Part shown: piece by piece, positions 24,931-36,015 of the stretch
Layout of the letters: every line of letters begins with the position of its first letter
Position numbering within the stretch: position 1 is the first letter of the stretch
Origin: Glandiceps talaboti
Taxonomy: Eukaryota; Hemichordata; Enteropneusta; Spengelidae
Direction: 5' to 3'
Assembly (NCBI RefSeq): GCF_964340395.1
Contig: NW_027554288.1
Location: 57,501 to 121,500, forward strand
DNA: 64,000 bases
The notes under the pieces: generated by a model
The model's input: only the letters and a program-made list of their open reading frames with translations
What the model was told of the DNA's origin: nothing
Database searches by the model: none
Made by a program: the position numbers and the translations under genes

Positions 24931-25545
24931 CAGGGAACCTTGCACACCCTGTGACATTCACATGCCTAGGACAGGGGTGTGCACATAGCTGTACCAGCTC
25001 AGTTGAGCCACAGGGACTGTATCAGCTATGTGTACAATATCCATGTAACAACTCTGGCCAACACACTAGGTGTAAACATACCTAGATTTGTAACTGGTAT
25101 GCCAACATCAATGTAACATGGATGTGAAAAATAGCAATGCATCATAGGCTTTTACAACATCCATATACAAGAGCTTTTCCCCACAGCCATGTACCAGCTA
25201 TTTTAGCATAGTTGTAATATAGGTATTTCCCACAGCCATTTACCATCTATGTGAGCAATGCTAGTCAGATATGAACAAACGGGTTGCTACTGTAACAGGG
25301 TATTATTCCGCCATAGCTGTTACATGTACACTGCATGTGCACAACTGTGTGCTAGGTATGCAGTACTGGGATGTGCAAAACAGTCATGGCACAGAGGCGG
25401 TATTCCACATCCATTCAACAGGTTTATTTTTTACAACCATGTACCAGGTCTGTGGAAAATATACCCTGTAACTGGGCTGTGACGCACACAGCTGGTATAG
25501 CTGTGCTCTTCTTCCTAGCACTAGGATGTCCTAGGATGTTCCCTG
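24931..25545. mobile_element. Repeat family B copy 1, short inverted termini
   Basis: A 615-bp element beginning CAGGGAACCTTGCACACCC and ending GTTCCCTG (25538-25545). These give an 8-bp perfect inverted terminal pair. It aligns along its length with 31161-31838: shared GGCCAACACACTAGGTGTAA, CTGTTACATGTA, GCTCTTCTTCCTAGCACTAG. It has no credible ORF, so it is probably a non-autonomous DNA transposon. Overlapping open frames at 25258-25595 are incidental. Confidence 0.6.
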
Positions 25546-25576
25546 TATATACCTACATGTCACTGATTCACAACTT

Positions 25577-25617
25577 ACTTGTTCTGTGTAAGTAGCAATA
25601 AGTAGCAGTTAACAATC
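25577..25617 (+). repeat. 41-bp direct repeat, copy 1
   Basis: Starts ACTTGTTCTGTGTAAG and is identical to 26182-26222. The second copy replaces the part of the Penelope-like reverse transcriptase where the catalytic Asp pair would be, so it marks a rearrangement junction. Confidence 0.85.
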
Positions 25618-25673
25618 CATGCTTCTATTTAAGATAGATAGCTGGTAAAACAATCCATGAGGAGTTGCCTATT

Positions 25674-25872
25674 CACTTGGCTAACTGACCTTTAAACCAA
25701 TTTATTATTACCAAACAAAATAATCAAGTTTGAACCAACCTTGGAAAATGCTTCCACTTATTAACAAACTTGATCTAACAACCCACAGTTGGTTATATGG
25801 TAAACGCAATGTCATACACTTATTTAATATTGATAGTGTTAGGAATCCCCTTCCCTTTATTACTAACGGCCC
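25674..25872 (+). repeat. Left flanking direct repeat of the Penelope-like relic
   Basis: Starts CACTTGGCTAACTGACC and ends near CTTTATTACTAACGGCCC. It matches 27140-27323 in the same orientation with scattered substitutions and small gaps. Direct repeats around a Penelope-like body are expected, because these elements often integrate as partial tandem copies (pseudo-LTRs). Confidence 0.65.
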
Positions 25873-26035
25873 TTTTCAGGGCCGCCACATCCTCCAAAAA
25901 GAGAACTACCAAACTACTAAACTATAGTTTCAACAAATAAAATCTTCACAAGACAAACACACGAAACACACTTTGAACACTTTGGTAAAAATTATAAATA
26001 AATACAAGAGAAAATAGAAACGATGGTTTTCCTCC

Positions 26036-27036
26036 AGTAGCCTCTGTTTGTAGATGTCTACAAACAAACATGTGTTTGTAGTATGGACTCACCAGCTTCT
26101 CAAGAGATAGCTGACATCGCATTCCACAAACTTGAGTGTCGCATTATTGAAACATACATGGATAAAATACCACCACTTTGGACTTGTTCTGTGTAAGTAG
26201 CAATAAGTAGCAGTTAACAATCATTAAAAGTTTCGTCGGTCAGCTCAGAAACGGAAGTGCTATGCCGTGATTTACAAAGGTCATAGGTTCAAACAAACCA
26301 AAAGGTTGGATATCAAGACTCACACCAAACTAGTCTAGTTCCTCCTATACAGTATCAATCGTTACGATTTATACAATGTGTGGTTATAGAAACCACATTC
26401 TGGTTATCCAGCCTACACCAAACCGACTGACACTTTTCAGTACCTCCACAGACACCCAAACACATGTCACCCAAATTCAGCCTTTAATGGTTGTTATTAA
26501 ATTGAAACAATGAGGTATGAACGTGCAGTTACGAAGACGATTTCAAAAACAAATTGAAATTCTTCATAAACAAATTGACACAAGAGGATACAACAAATCA
26601 GAAGTGATTCGCTCATTAGGTCCATTATGAGAATAGGGAGACATTTCTAAAATCAACTCAAGAGATTCCTCTAGTTTTCAAAACAACATATACAGTCCCA
26701 ACATCAACGCATCTAAACTAAAAGGCGCATTAACAAAACATTGGGAACTGCTAGAAAATAATGTAACCTTAAACCAACTCTACCTGACCAAACCAATCAT
26801 AGCACAGAATAGAACGAAACAAAAATCTTAAAGACATACTTCTCACAACTAAACTGAAGTCCTCTGCCTCTAAAAGCAAGACTAAAAATAGCCTTGCTGA
26901 TCATAATGTGATTGAAATACTAGCATCTCTGCTTGAGAAACAATATTAAATTTTTAGCCAAACAAATGCGAGAATGCTGTCTTGTTGGACATAACTGCGA
27001 CTGATGAAGGACTCCAACAGCCGGTCCCAAACGTCT
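26036..27036 (+). pseudogene. Penelope-like retroelement reverse transcriptase remnant
   Basis: Successive plus-strand frames give DVYKQTCVCSMDSPASQEIA and DIAFHKLECRIIETYM (from about 26048). This corresponds to the 'YKQ..GxxMGSPxSPxIADI' block of Penelope-like reverse transcriptases. Further on come KPTDTFQYLHRHPNTCHPNS with AFNG, and MRYERAV, then HKRIQQIRSD (frame-shifted from RGYNKSEVIRS). Last are VFKTTYTV and NLKDILLTTKLKSSAS, matching the family's 'TY...NLRDILVxxKL' end. The catalytic Asp pair is lost at a 41-bp duplication (26182-26222). Another ~95-bp insertion splits the domain at about 26333-26428. No GIY-YIG domain was seen after the RT. Dead copy; family assignment is fairly firm. 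Confidence 0.75.
27001..27035 (+). ncRNA. Hammerhead-ribozyme-like motif, probably inactive
   Basis: CTGATGA (27001-27007) is followed by a 4-bp stem, GGAC (27009-27012) with GTCC (27024-27027), and then CAAACGTC. The order CUGAUGA / stem II / GAAAC / GUC is the hammerhead core, and Penelope-like elements are known to carry such ribozymes. Here the G of GAAA (position 12, part of the catalytic core) reads C, so activity is unlikely. It is called from the short match plus its place just after the Penelope-like RT. Confidence 0.35.
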
Positions 27037-27139
27037 TAAAATAACAGTAAACAAGGTATCGACCAGGGGACTAATTATCGCCAATGTCTTCCCTGCTAAC
27101 CTACCCTTATACCAGGGTCAATAACCTTGACAAACCGGT

Positions 27140-27323
27140 CACTTGGCTAACTGAACTTTAAACCAATTTATCATACCAATTTAACAAAATAATCAGCTTT
27201 AGAAAATGCTTCCACTTATTAACAAACTTGAATTAACAACCTTGTGATTATATGGTAAGCGCAATGTCATAAACTTATTTAATATTGATGGTGTTCGGAG
27301 TCCCCTTCCTTTTCTTACCGCCC
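27140..27323 (+). repeat. Right flanking direct repeat of the Penelope-like relic
   Basis: Starts CACTTGGCTAACTGAAC; counterpart of 25674-25872. Shared blocks include GAAAATGCTTCCACTTATTA and CGCAATGTCAT. Confidence 0.65.
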
Positions 27324-27572
27324 AAATTTAGCTGATTTCAGCACATCACAACAATATATTTTTTTTTACTTTCTGTCTGTTTGAACAATTTTTTTTCTCA
27401 AGCTATTATGGGATCAATTTGTTTTCCTCCACTTGCTGACAACTGTTTTTCTCAACCCCCCCCCCCCTCGAAATTAATTAATAGTTCACCCCGTAGGACC
27501 TCTGACTCTCACCGAATCAGCTTGCTTCCTCTATTTCGAACACCAATCTCGCAACCTGATTCGCTCGTCGAA

Positions 27573-27652
27573 ATGGATTTAGAGAGAGGTCTTGGCGGCG
27601 ACAGTAGGGAGCCCTCCATGACGCTCTCAGGAGAGGGAACGTATGAATATGA
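27573..27652 (+). CDS. Possible first coding exon, gene unknown
   Basis: An ATG at 27573 opens MDLERGLGGDSREPSMTLSG followed by EGTYEY. A strong donor (GA|GTGAGT) follows in phase 2 at 27652. The surrounding 27470-27780 is the most CpG-rich stretch of the neighbourhood, as expected at a promoter/first exon. The peptide is acidic and low in hydrophobics, like a disordered cytosolic N-terminus. No downstream exon in matching phase was identified, and upstream in-frame codons run back to 27381, so the start is a choice. Weak call. Confidence 0.3.
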
Positions 27653-27899
27653 GTGAGTGCTTCCGCGTCTTTCCTAGCTAGCAACGGATATCAATCGGTC
27701 ATCTGCTCATGCTCGCGCTTTATTTTGAAAGTGCGCCACCAACATCGATGTAAGGTAAAGCAGGACGATACGGTTCGGCACACGACCCAATGTTGTTCCA
27801 CAGTGAGAAAGACTAGATTTTCAGGAGTTTCAAGTGTTTGTATTGATACTTTCGTTGAATCTGAAGATTATTACATCAAAGGGAGGCGGTGAACACTGA

Positions 27900-28980
27900 A
27901 CATACACATCACCAGTAAGCTTCATTGCAAAACTATACAGTTACGATCGTTCGCTCACCTTTCACGCACATACATTGCTTATGTGTACGTAATATACTAA
28001 TAATACATCATTGTACATTGCACAATTTGTATCCCATATTGTTATTCAATTATAAATATCCATAATCATAGCTTTATTGTTCCATGATGCCGATGACTCA
28101 TGTAATTTGAACATAATTTGAAATTGCAGACAGGTAACCTCTTTGTATATTTGAAATCCATGTCGTCAAAATTTGAACTTGCCTCACTGAACAATAGTAG
28201 TGTGTACTTGCACCGGACAATAATGTAAAGAAGAAATTGAAAAACAAGTACTACAAAGAATTTTTTTTTTTAAAAATATTCTCAGTTTAAAATGAATTAG
28301 TACATTTGATTAGATATCTCCCCTTTGTTGTAAATTTTTCATTAGGACATAAAAATTGTTCAATATCAATTCTGTACAATTAATTTCAATAGTATATTAA
28401 AGCTATAACAGTAATACCAATATATATTTGTTATTTATAATGTAATGTGAGGTAAAATATGAAATAAATTACTGACACTATTCAACATTGTTTTTACAAT
28501 TCATTTGACAGTTGTTTGTTATTGCATGTACAGGAAATTATTTGTAAGCAAAGAGAATGAATACAAGTTACAAGTGACTAAATCTAAGTCACAATTTGAA
28601 ACTTCATATATTGTTACAATTCACCCCACATTGACCTAGGATTACAAGTTAGGTGTTATTAAATACCAGTTGTCTGGCCTAGAACCAAAGAATAATCCTT
28701 TGTAATCCTCCTGATTCAACTGATAAGATAAACACTGATGTAAGACCTGGGGATTGAAACCCTTGCCTTTGATTACTAGTTTTTAAAATCATTTCCTGTA
28801 CATACTGTGTAACAGATGTTGATGATCAGATCACATTATATTTAGTGTTTTAGTTCTCTACTATTTATTGAGTAACAGAGACAGACATGGTTTCCTCTTC
28901 TTTTCTTTTTTAACTACAACAAAACACATTCATGTGACCACTTTGAAAGTTCTTAGCTTTCTAGTATACTATTAAATATA
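27900..28980. other. No recognisable gene
   Basis: Very AT-rich DNA with A/T homopolymers and no motif. Confidence 0.4.
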
Positions 28981-28983
28981 TTA

Positions 28984-29540
28984 AATCTATCAATGGCGTT
29001 GTAGCCCAACTGTACCATACAGTTTTAAAAATGTGTAATACACGGTGAGCCATTTGAGGTACAAGTGGTCATTTGCACATTTACATACATTTTTGAATGA
29101 TTATTAAATTGTCTATTAATCCCTATTGTTATCTGTACAATATATGTGATCATTTGGCTGTTGCTATGGGTGTGGTCTCATTGCTAGGCACATTTGCATA
29201 TATTTTAGAAAGCTTATTCATTTTTCTATCAATTCTTGTTATCTTTACAATATAAATGATTATTTGGCTGTTGCTATGGGCATGGTCTTGTTTCTAGGCA
29301 AATCTATGTACATTTTCGAACGATAATTCAATTGTCTATTAATTCCTATTGTTATCTTTGCATAATATTATCAATTGGCTGTTGTTATGGGCATGGTCTT
29401 GTTGCTAGGCACATTTGCATACATTTTTTGAATATTTATTCAACTGTGACTATCAATCCCAGTGGTTATATTTGTGAAATACATCTAGTCACCGTTTGGC
29501 TGATGCTACAGTTATGGTTGCTAAGGATATTTGCATACAT
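28984..29540 (+). repeat. Composite repeat family A, 5' head and tandem core only
   Basis: Begins AATGGCGTTGTAGCCCAACTG, then about five ~114-bp units. It is cut off inside a unit, after TTTGCATACAT, where the next copy begins. Confidence 0.8.
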
Positions 29541-30727
29541 TTTTAGCACAACTTAAGTGAGGTTCATTAGTGCTATAGGGATCGCCCAGCATCTGTCTGT
29601 CTGTCTATCTGTGTGTGTGGATGTGTGTGTGTGTGTGTGTGTAAATAACTTAAAAATACCACTAATGGCACTGTAGCACAACTGTACAATTTATAAAAAT
29701 GTTTATCCGTATGCTAGTCCATGCTAACAATAGGTGTTCATTTGTTGAATGGCTATCAACTTGCCTATCCAACCATGTTGCTATCTTTGTGATATACGTG
29801 ATCATTTGACTTTTGCTATGGGCGTGGTCTTCTTGCTAGGCACATTTGCATACTTTTTTGAATGTTTATTCAATTGTCTATTAATCTCTGTTGTTATCTT
29901 CGCAATACATATGTGATCATTTGTCTGTTGCTTTGGGCGTGGTCTTGTTGCTAGGAACATTTGCATACATTTGTTGATTGTTTATTCATTTGTCTATTAA
30001 TCCCTGTTGATATCTGTGAAAGACACTACCGTTTGGCTGCTGTTATGGGCGTGGTCATGGTTGCTACGGATATTTGCATAATTTTTTGAATGTTTACTCA
30101 CTTGCCTACCAGATGATGTTGTTATTTGACCAAAATATAGTGCCAATTGGTTGTTGCTAAGGGCGTGGTCATGGTTGCTAGGCCCAATTGTGTCAAAATA
30201 TGTTGAAGAAAACCTGCAGAATAACACTTTTAAAAATATCTCACCAAGTTTCAGTCTCATTGACCAAGTACTTTTTGAGATATAAATTTTTGACCAAAAT
30301 TCACATTTTTACACCTAATCTGCATATTGCTGATGAGATCATCATATGGTTATTATTTCTTCACCTATACACCCACAGATGCATCCCTGTTAAATTTCAG
30401 CCCAATCTGCTGAGTAATTTTGGAATTATAGGTTTTTGACCAAAAATACACATTTTTAGCCCTAATTTGCATATTTCTGAGGAATCATCATGTCATGAAC
30501 AAATCTTAATTTACCCACCTTTAAGAATGTTCTCACCAAATTTCATGCCAATCTGCCCAGTAGTTTTGGAGTTTAAATTTTTTGACCAAAAATGATATTT
30601 TTTTTACCCAAAACCCACATCTCTGATGGATTCATTTTCATTTTTACAATTTCTCAACTAGACACCAGAAGTAACATGACCACCAAATATCAAGGCAATT
30701 GGTCCAGCGGTTTTTGACTTTAAGTTG

Positions 30728-30785
<58 letters not shown>

Positions 30786-30846
30786 GACAGACACTTTGCC
30801 ATGCCTATAGCACTACTGAACCTTATCAGTTCAGTTGTGCTAAAAA
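29541..30846 (+). mobile_element. Composite repeat family A, most complete copy with long inverted termini
   Basis: The left end (29541-29642) runs TTTTAGCACAACTTAAGTGA, then GGTTCATTAGTGCTATAGG, then (CTGT)n/(GT)n. The right end (30728-30846) is its inverted counterpart: (AC)n, (AGAC)n, CCTATAGCACTACTGAACC, then AGTTCAGTTGTGCTAAAAA. The inverted termini thus span about 75 bp or more plus the microsatellite. Each contains its own hairpin: arms 29544-29557 with 29562-29575, and 30808-30821 with 30829-30842. Between them lie the head (AATGGCACTGTAGCACAACTG), about four ~114-bp units and the A/T-rich body. No ORF. The parts fit a non-autonomous DNA transposon; a Helentron-derived element is the main alternative. 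Confidence 0.7.
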
Positions 30847-31160
30847 GACAAATTACAACAATTTGGGAAGGGTCAAAACAGGTGTATATATATTCAGGCC
30901 ATAGATATATATGTTGGTGTATATTTTGCAATACATAGGTCATTTTAACACATTGAAAGTATGAAGTAAACAAACAAATAATAATAGCAAACACAACATG
31001 TATCTCATACTATCTTAACATAGCACATATTTAAGAACAGGCAAAGTCAGAGGGGCCAAGCCAAAATGATTTGGTCTCATGCCATTTTGTTATTTGTGTG
31101 ATTTTGTAAACCACATTTATTGTGCAGCTATACTTTAAATTACCTAACAGCATACACAGT

Positions 31161-31838
31161 GAACCTTGCACACCCCTGTAACATTCATATACTTAGGACA
31201 GCATTATGCATATAGCTGTACCATATCAGTGGAGCCACAGGGGCTGTACCAGCTATATGTACAATATCCCTGTAACAGCTCTGGCCAACACACTAGGTGT
31301 AACATACTGTACCTAGATTTGACATATGTATGACACTGGTATGGTAACATTAATTTAACACGGATGTGAAAAAATAGCAATGCAGCATAATTAATTTATG
31401 TTTTTACAACATCCATGTACAAGTGCTTTTTCCCACAGCCATATACAAAATATGTTAGCATAGCTGTAACATAGGTATTTCCCACAGCCATGTACCAGCT
31501 ATGTGAGCAATGCTGGTCAGATATGAACAAAATGGTTGCTACAGGGTATTATTCCACCATAGCTGTTACATGTATGTGCACAACTGTGTGCTAGGTATGC
31601 AGTATACACAACTATGGTACTCGGATGTGCAAAACAGTCTTGGCACAGGGAAGGTATTCCACATACATCCAACAAGCATATTTTTCACAACCATGTACCT
31701 GGGCTGTGGAAACATTTACCCTTTCAAGGGATTGTGAGGCACATAGGTGGTACATAGCTGTGCTCTTCTTCCTAGCACTAGGATGTGGTCACATCCTAGC
31801 AATATGATGTACACATCCTGCTAGGATGTACAAGGTTC
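31161..31838. mobile_element. Repeat family B copy 2, short inverted termini
   Basis: Starts GAACCTTGCACACC and ends ACAAGGTTC, an inverted pair. Inside the right end are two perfect hairpins: CTAGGATGT/ACATCCTAG (31778-31799) and ACATCCT/AGGATGT (31813-31829). The body aligns with 24931-25545 in the same orientation. Non-coding; probably a non-autonomous DNA transposon of about 0.65 kb. Confidence 0.6.
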
Positions 31839-31869
31839 CAAGGTGTAATGATGCTATTTCCTTTCCTTA

Positions 31870-33365
31870 AAAGTTGTATTTTTTAATATTAATAAATATA
31901 TTTACATATATACCTGAAACTGTCCTATAATACCTTTATATGGTGACCACCGACCTTGCATTTTGTACTGACCAATGCAACTACCCTATATCATAAATCT
32001 ATCCTGAAAGTTCAGACACAAATTACATTTGCAAGTACAGCCTGTTTTATTGACAAACATTGCGCCCCCAGTGGCAAGATTTACAGTCCTGTTTTTTGAG
32101 GTCGAAATTTATCTATTTTAGAAAAATTATTCCTGTTTTGTTACTTTTGGGGATTTTTTTACCAAATTCGATATGTGTGTATTTGTTAGCATGTCAAATA
32201 ACATATTACTTGTTATTGTTGGAAAATTTTGTTTCACTTTTTATTTATTTAAATTTTTATTATTATATATTTTTTATAAATTTTATCAATTCACGTCCAA
32301 TTTTTACAAACTACATCCCCACCAAGCATCAAATTAGTCCCACTAGTTTCAGATATTAAAATTTATGCACAGACAGAAAGACAGAAATATGGATATGTTA
32401 CCATGTCTAAAGCTTGGTAACATCTTATTGTTTAGTTGTGCAAAAATAATGTGTTTTCAAGTGACCTCATAGGGATTAACAGTGGTTCCTCAGAAGAGCA
32501 GGGACAATAGTAATCCATAGTATCTATTTTGTGCGATACAGTTGGTATGAAATATGAGATACAGGTAATAGTATGAGTTTGGGTTTGGAGGTCTCAGAGG
32601 ATACCATTTTATACACAGTCCTCTCCCTACAGGTCTGCTAATCTCGATTTGTTGTATTTTCTCTACGTAGTCTTTTTTTCCAAGCCATGTTTCAATATAC
32701 AGTGGCGCCAAATATAAAACTTTATTGTGCATGCGAGAGCAGATGAATTTTTAATAGCCGAGGGAAATTGATTCTGACTGAGTAGCACTTGACCCCAAAG
32801 CCATGCTATAGGGTCTATGATAACACCCAGGATGAAACATGGATGTCATAGTAACTTGATGATCATATTGAAAATAAAATAGCGTGCCTGATTTAGAGAG
32901 CTTTTGACGAAGTTTTGTCAAGAAACACGCTCAGACTTTCCAATTCACATGGTCCCTCACAGAGTTACTCCATATTGACTAGTTCAGTGATGAACAATTG
33001 AGTATCGTATCCTGGCAGGCTTGTAGGTTATTTAGCCAAACACAATTAAATATATTTAATATTCTTTTCATTTTTATAATATTTTTATTGTAAAGGCAGA
33101 AGATGTTTATGATATATGCTTGATTGCTACAAAATGGTTGTAAGACTGTCAAGATTAAAACTACTTTAACAAAATATCTATCAGATTTAGCACTATGGCA
33201 GATGATTAACTTTTTAGAGAATTGTATGCAAATCATTAAAATGTCTATAAAACTTCTATAGATGAATTTGTGTAAAGCATGTAAAAATCAAACTAATTAA
33301 AAATATTTTAGAATTTCTATAATAGTCTACAGAAGCTCTATAAAACCTTTTTGTAAGTGTAACTG
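31870..33365. other. No recognisable gene
   Basis: Very AT-rich sequence. A 99-codon plus-strand open frame (32060-32359) is Phe/Ile/Tyr-rich from T-runs and has no motif. Confidence 0.4.
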
Positions 33366-33369
33366 TTTT

Positions 33370-34566
33370 TAGTCCCCGCGGACGAAGTCCGAAACGGGGA
33401 CTTATGGATTGGGTTCCGCCTGTCCGTCCGTGCGTCCGTGCGTCCGTCCGTCCGTCCGTCCGCAGCTGTTTCTTGGAGATGCCTGGACCGATTTTTTTCA
33501 AACTTGGTACGGGGCAACATACTATGGCATACATATTCACGTCAATTTGTTTTATGATACGATCCAATATGGCCGCCTAGCAACCATTTTGTTTGCGAAA
33601 TTTCCCTGTCTAAAGCCATAACTCAGACATGCTTTAACAGATCTCATTCAAAGTTGGTATTAGGACAGTGTTCTATGACATACATGTGCATATTCATTGT
33701 TGTCATGATACAATCCAATATGGCCGCCTAGCAGCCATTTTGTTTGTGAATTTTCATGTCCAAAGCCATAACTCAGACATGCTTGAACAGATCTCATTCA
33801 AAGTTGGTATTAGGACAGTGTTCTATGACATGCATGTGCATATCCATTTTCATTGTGATACGATCCAATATGGCTGCCTGGTAGCCATTTTGTTTGTGAA
33901 TTTTCATGTCCAAAGCCCTAACTCAGACATGCTTGAACAGATCTCATTCAAAGTTGGTATTAGGACAGTGTTCTATGACATACATGTGTATATCCATTTT
34001 CGTCGTGATACAATCCAATATGGCTGCCTGCCAGCCATTTTGTTTGTGAATTTTCCATGTCCAAAGCCATAATTAAACTCAGACAGGCTTGAACAGATCT
34101 CATTCAAAGTTGGTATTAGGACAGTGTTCTATGACATACATGTGCATATCTATTTTCGTTGTGATACGATCCAATATGGCTGCCTGGCAGCCATTTTGTT
34201 TGCGAATTTTCATGTCCAAAGCCATAATTAAACTCAGACAGGCTTGAACAGATCTCATTTAAAGTTGGTATTAGGACAGTGTTCTATGACATACATGTGC
34301 ATATCCATTTTCGTCGTGATACGATCCAATATGGCTGCCTGGCAGCCATTTTGTTTGTGAATTTTCCATGTCGAAAGCCATAACTCAGACTCCATTTTCA
34401 TCATGATATGATCCCCCATACCCAACCAATCCTTTATTGTTGGAGGCATATTCCATGTCCAACAAGCACACACAACATATCTAAGTCTGTTTGTTTTAGG
34501 TTCACAAATGTTGTTGCGTGATCAGAGTAGTGATAATTCCTTAAAACCCAATTATAGCGGGGACTA
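33370..34566. mobile_element. Repeat family D: 10-bp inverted termini, 150-bp tandem core
   Basis: Bounded by TAGTCCCCGC (33370-33379) and GCGGGGACTA (34557-34566), a perfect 10-bp inverted pair. The left end folds further: AGTCCCCG (33371-33378) pairs with CGGGGACT (33395-33402) around an inner CGGAC-GAA-GTCCG hairpin. A (GTCC)n-type minisatellite follows (about 33418-33462). Then come about five units of 150-156 bp marked by ACTCAGACATGCTTGAACAG and AATATGGCTGCCTG. The 134-codon open frame at 33668-34072 follows from the 150-bp period and is not considered a gene. Confidence 0.7.
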
Positions 34567-34709
34567 TATCATTATCAATGAAAATATGTAAGTACTTACC
34601 TTATCAACTTGACAAATTACAGTACAATATTCTCTTATGTCACATTGGGATGTGTGTACACGTCACAGAGTAGATAAAGAAGATATTATCTCATCTAAAG
34701 CCAACTTAC

Positions 34710-34808
34710 ACTCTCAACTGCATTTACTTGGGCCCCAGCTTCCAGCAACAATTTACAGATATCCAAATGCCCTTTGAAAGCTCCTAAATGTAGACTTGTC
34801 CATTCAGC
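34710..34808 (-). CDS. Ankyrin-repeat exon (one 33-residue repeat)
   Basis: A second 99-nt phase-0 exon on the minus strand, framed by TTTAATTATAG| and AGAGT|GTAAGT. The peptide begins AEWTSLHLGAFKGHLDICKL and ends LLEAGAQVNAVES. It keeps the TxLHxxAxxGHLxIxKLLLxxGAxVNA ankyrin consensus, with Ser for Pro in TPLH and Gly for Ala. The donor is near consensus and the acceptor reasonable, so a functional exon is likely. Same size, phase and strand as 3680-3778. Joining the two would imply a ~31-kb intron containing most of the repeats described here. No transcript evidence is available to decide. Confidence 0.88.
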
Positions 34809-34814
34809 CTATAA

Positions 34815-36010
34815 TTAAAGGATACAATTTACTAATCCTCTTGTTATAGTATTGCAAAGTATTATTCAATAATTATGATTGTAATCTATTTGTGTAAATA
34901 TACAAATATTTTCTTGAAATATTTCCTAAGTCTCATTATTATTATTATATAGATTGATTAATGAGCAAGGTCAGTAATTGTGAGTGACTGTCGGGTCCCA
35001 CAGCCGCCGACCACCGTGAGCTGGATCCTGCTGTTGACAAAATGCAGAATGCACACACGCAACCACTTGTTTGTAATTTGCTAACTCAACATCTTAGTTC
35101 TCACTAGATAAGATTATACAAAAATCCCCTTCACTCTCTGGAAATTCATTTGGCATGGGTAGCATTTAAAAAAAACACACAAAGAGAACACAACAAATAC
35201 TAATACAAATACTTGGTTTCCAGGGATCTCTGTCTATGTGAATGTTGATGATATGCCTAGATTGCTATAGGCAGTTCTGACTTCATATTTCTGATTGTGA
35301 ACTTGACAACTTCAAAACAAGGCCACATGGCTGAAACTAAGTGCAATGTTTTCTGGAAGTACTCAGTGCTTGCATTGAATGTGGTAGAATAAAAAAATTC
35401 AATCAATGAAATAGGATCCTTCCAATTGTCTATTGACTTTCATTACCTCAAAACAAGCTGTACCCAAATGAAATATGCATAAAATACACATAAATCATAA
35501 GTTCAACATGTGTATTTCTCTGTGCTCTAGGTAAACAGGATTTCGTAAGCTGAGCCAACAATGCATTGTGGGTAATGTTTCATACTGCGTAGGACTTGGT
35601 AGGGGAAACCCGTGATTAGTCATAACATATGAAAGTGAGTATGGTGATAGGTTATTCAGTAGTAGCCCCATGTGCGTAGACACCACCATTTTGTCGAGTT
35701 GCATTCCAGTAACCAGAAAAGCTGCTTGCTGTTTTTAATATGTTAGAGTTTTCAATGTGTCGTGTCATGTGAGTGATGTAACTGTCCTAAGTTGGAAGCT
35801 TCTTGCTATTGTTTTTCCTGTTTTAAGCTGTTTACTTCACTACGACATTTTCACTCAACCCGTCCTATTTTTAACTTTGATGTTTCCTATGTTATCAAAT
35901 ATGCAATTGATCCAGTAAATAAGTTCCTATCATTTTCAATGTACAGGGTCCTATATCACTACAATTCCACGAGTATCTGCACTAACCCTGAACTATTACT
36001 TATACCAGTC
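34815..36010. other. No recognisable gene
   Basis: Upstream side of the 34710-34808 ankyrin exon on the minus strand. No further ankyrin-like exon was found here. Plain AT-rich DNA with short unsupported open frames. Confidence 0.45.
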
Positions 36011-36015
36011 CAACC

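Noticed and set aside
33668-34072. 134-codon open frame in family D
   Set aside because: Produced by the 150-bp tandem unit; other copies of the unit contain frameshifts.
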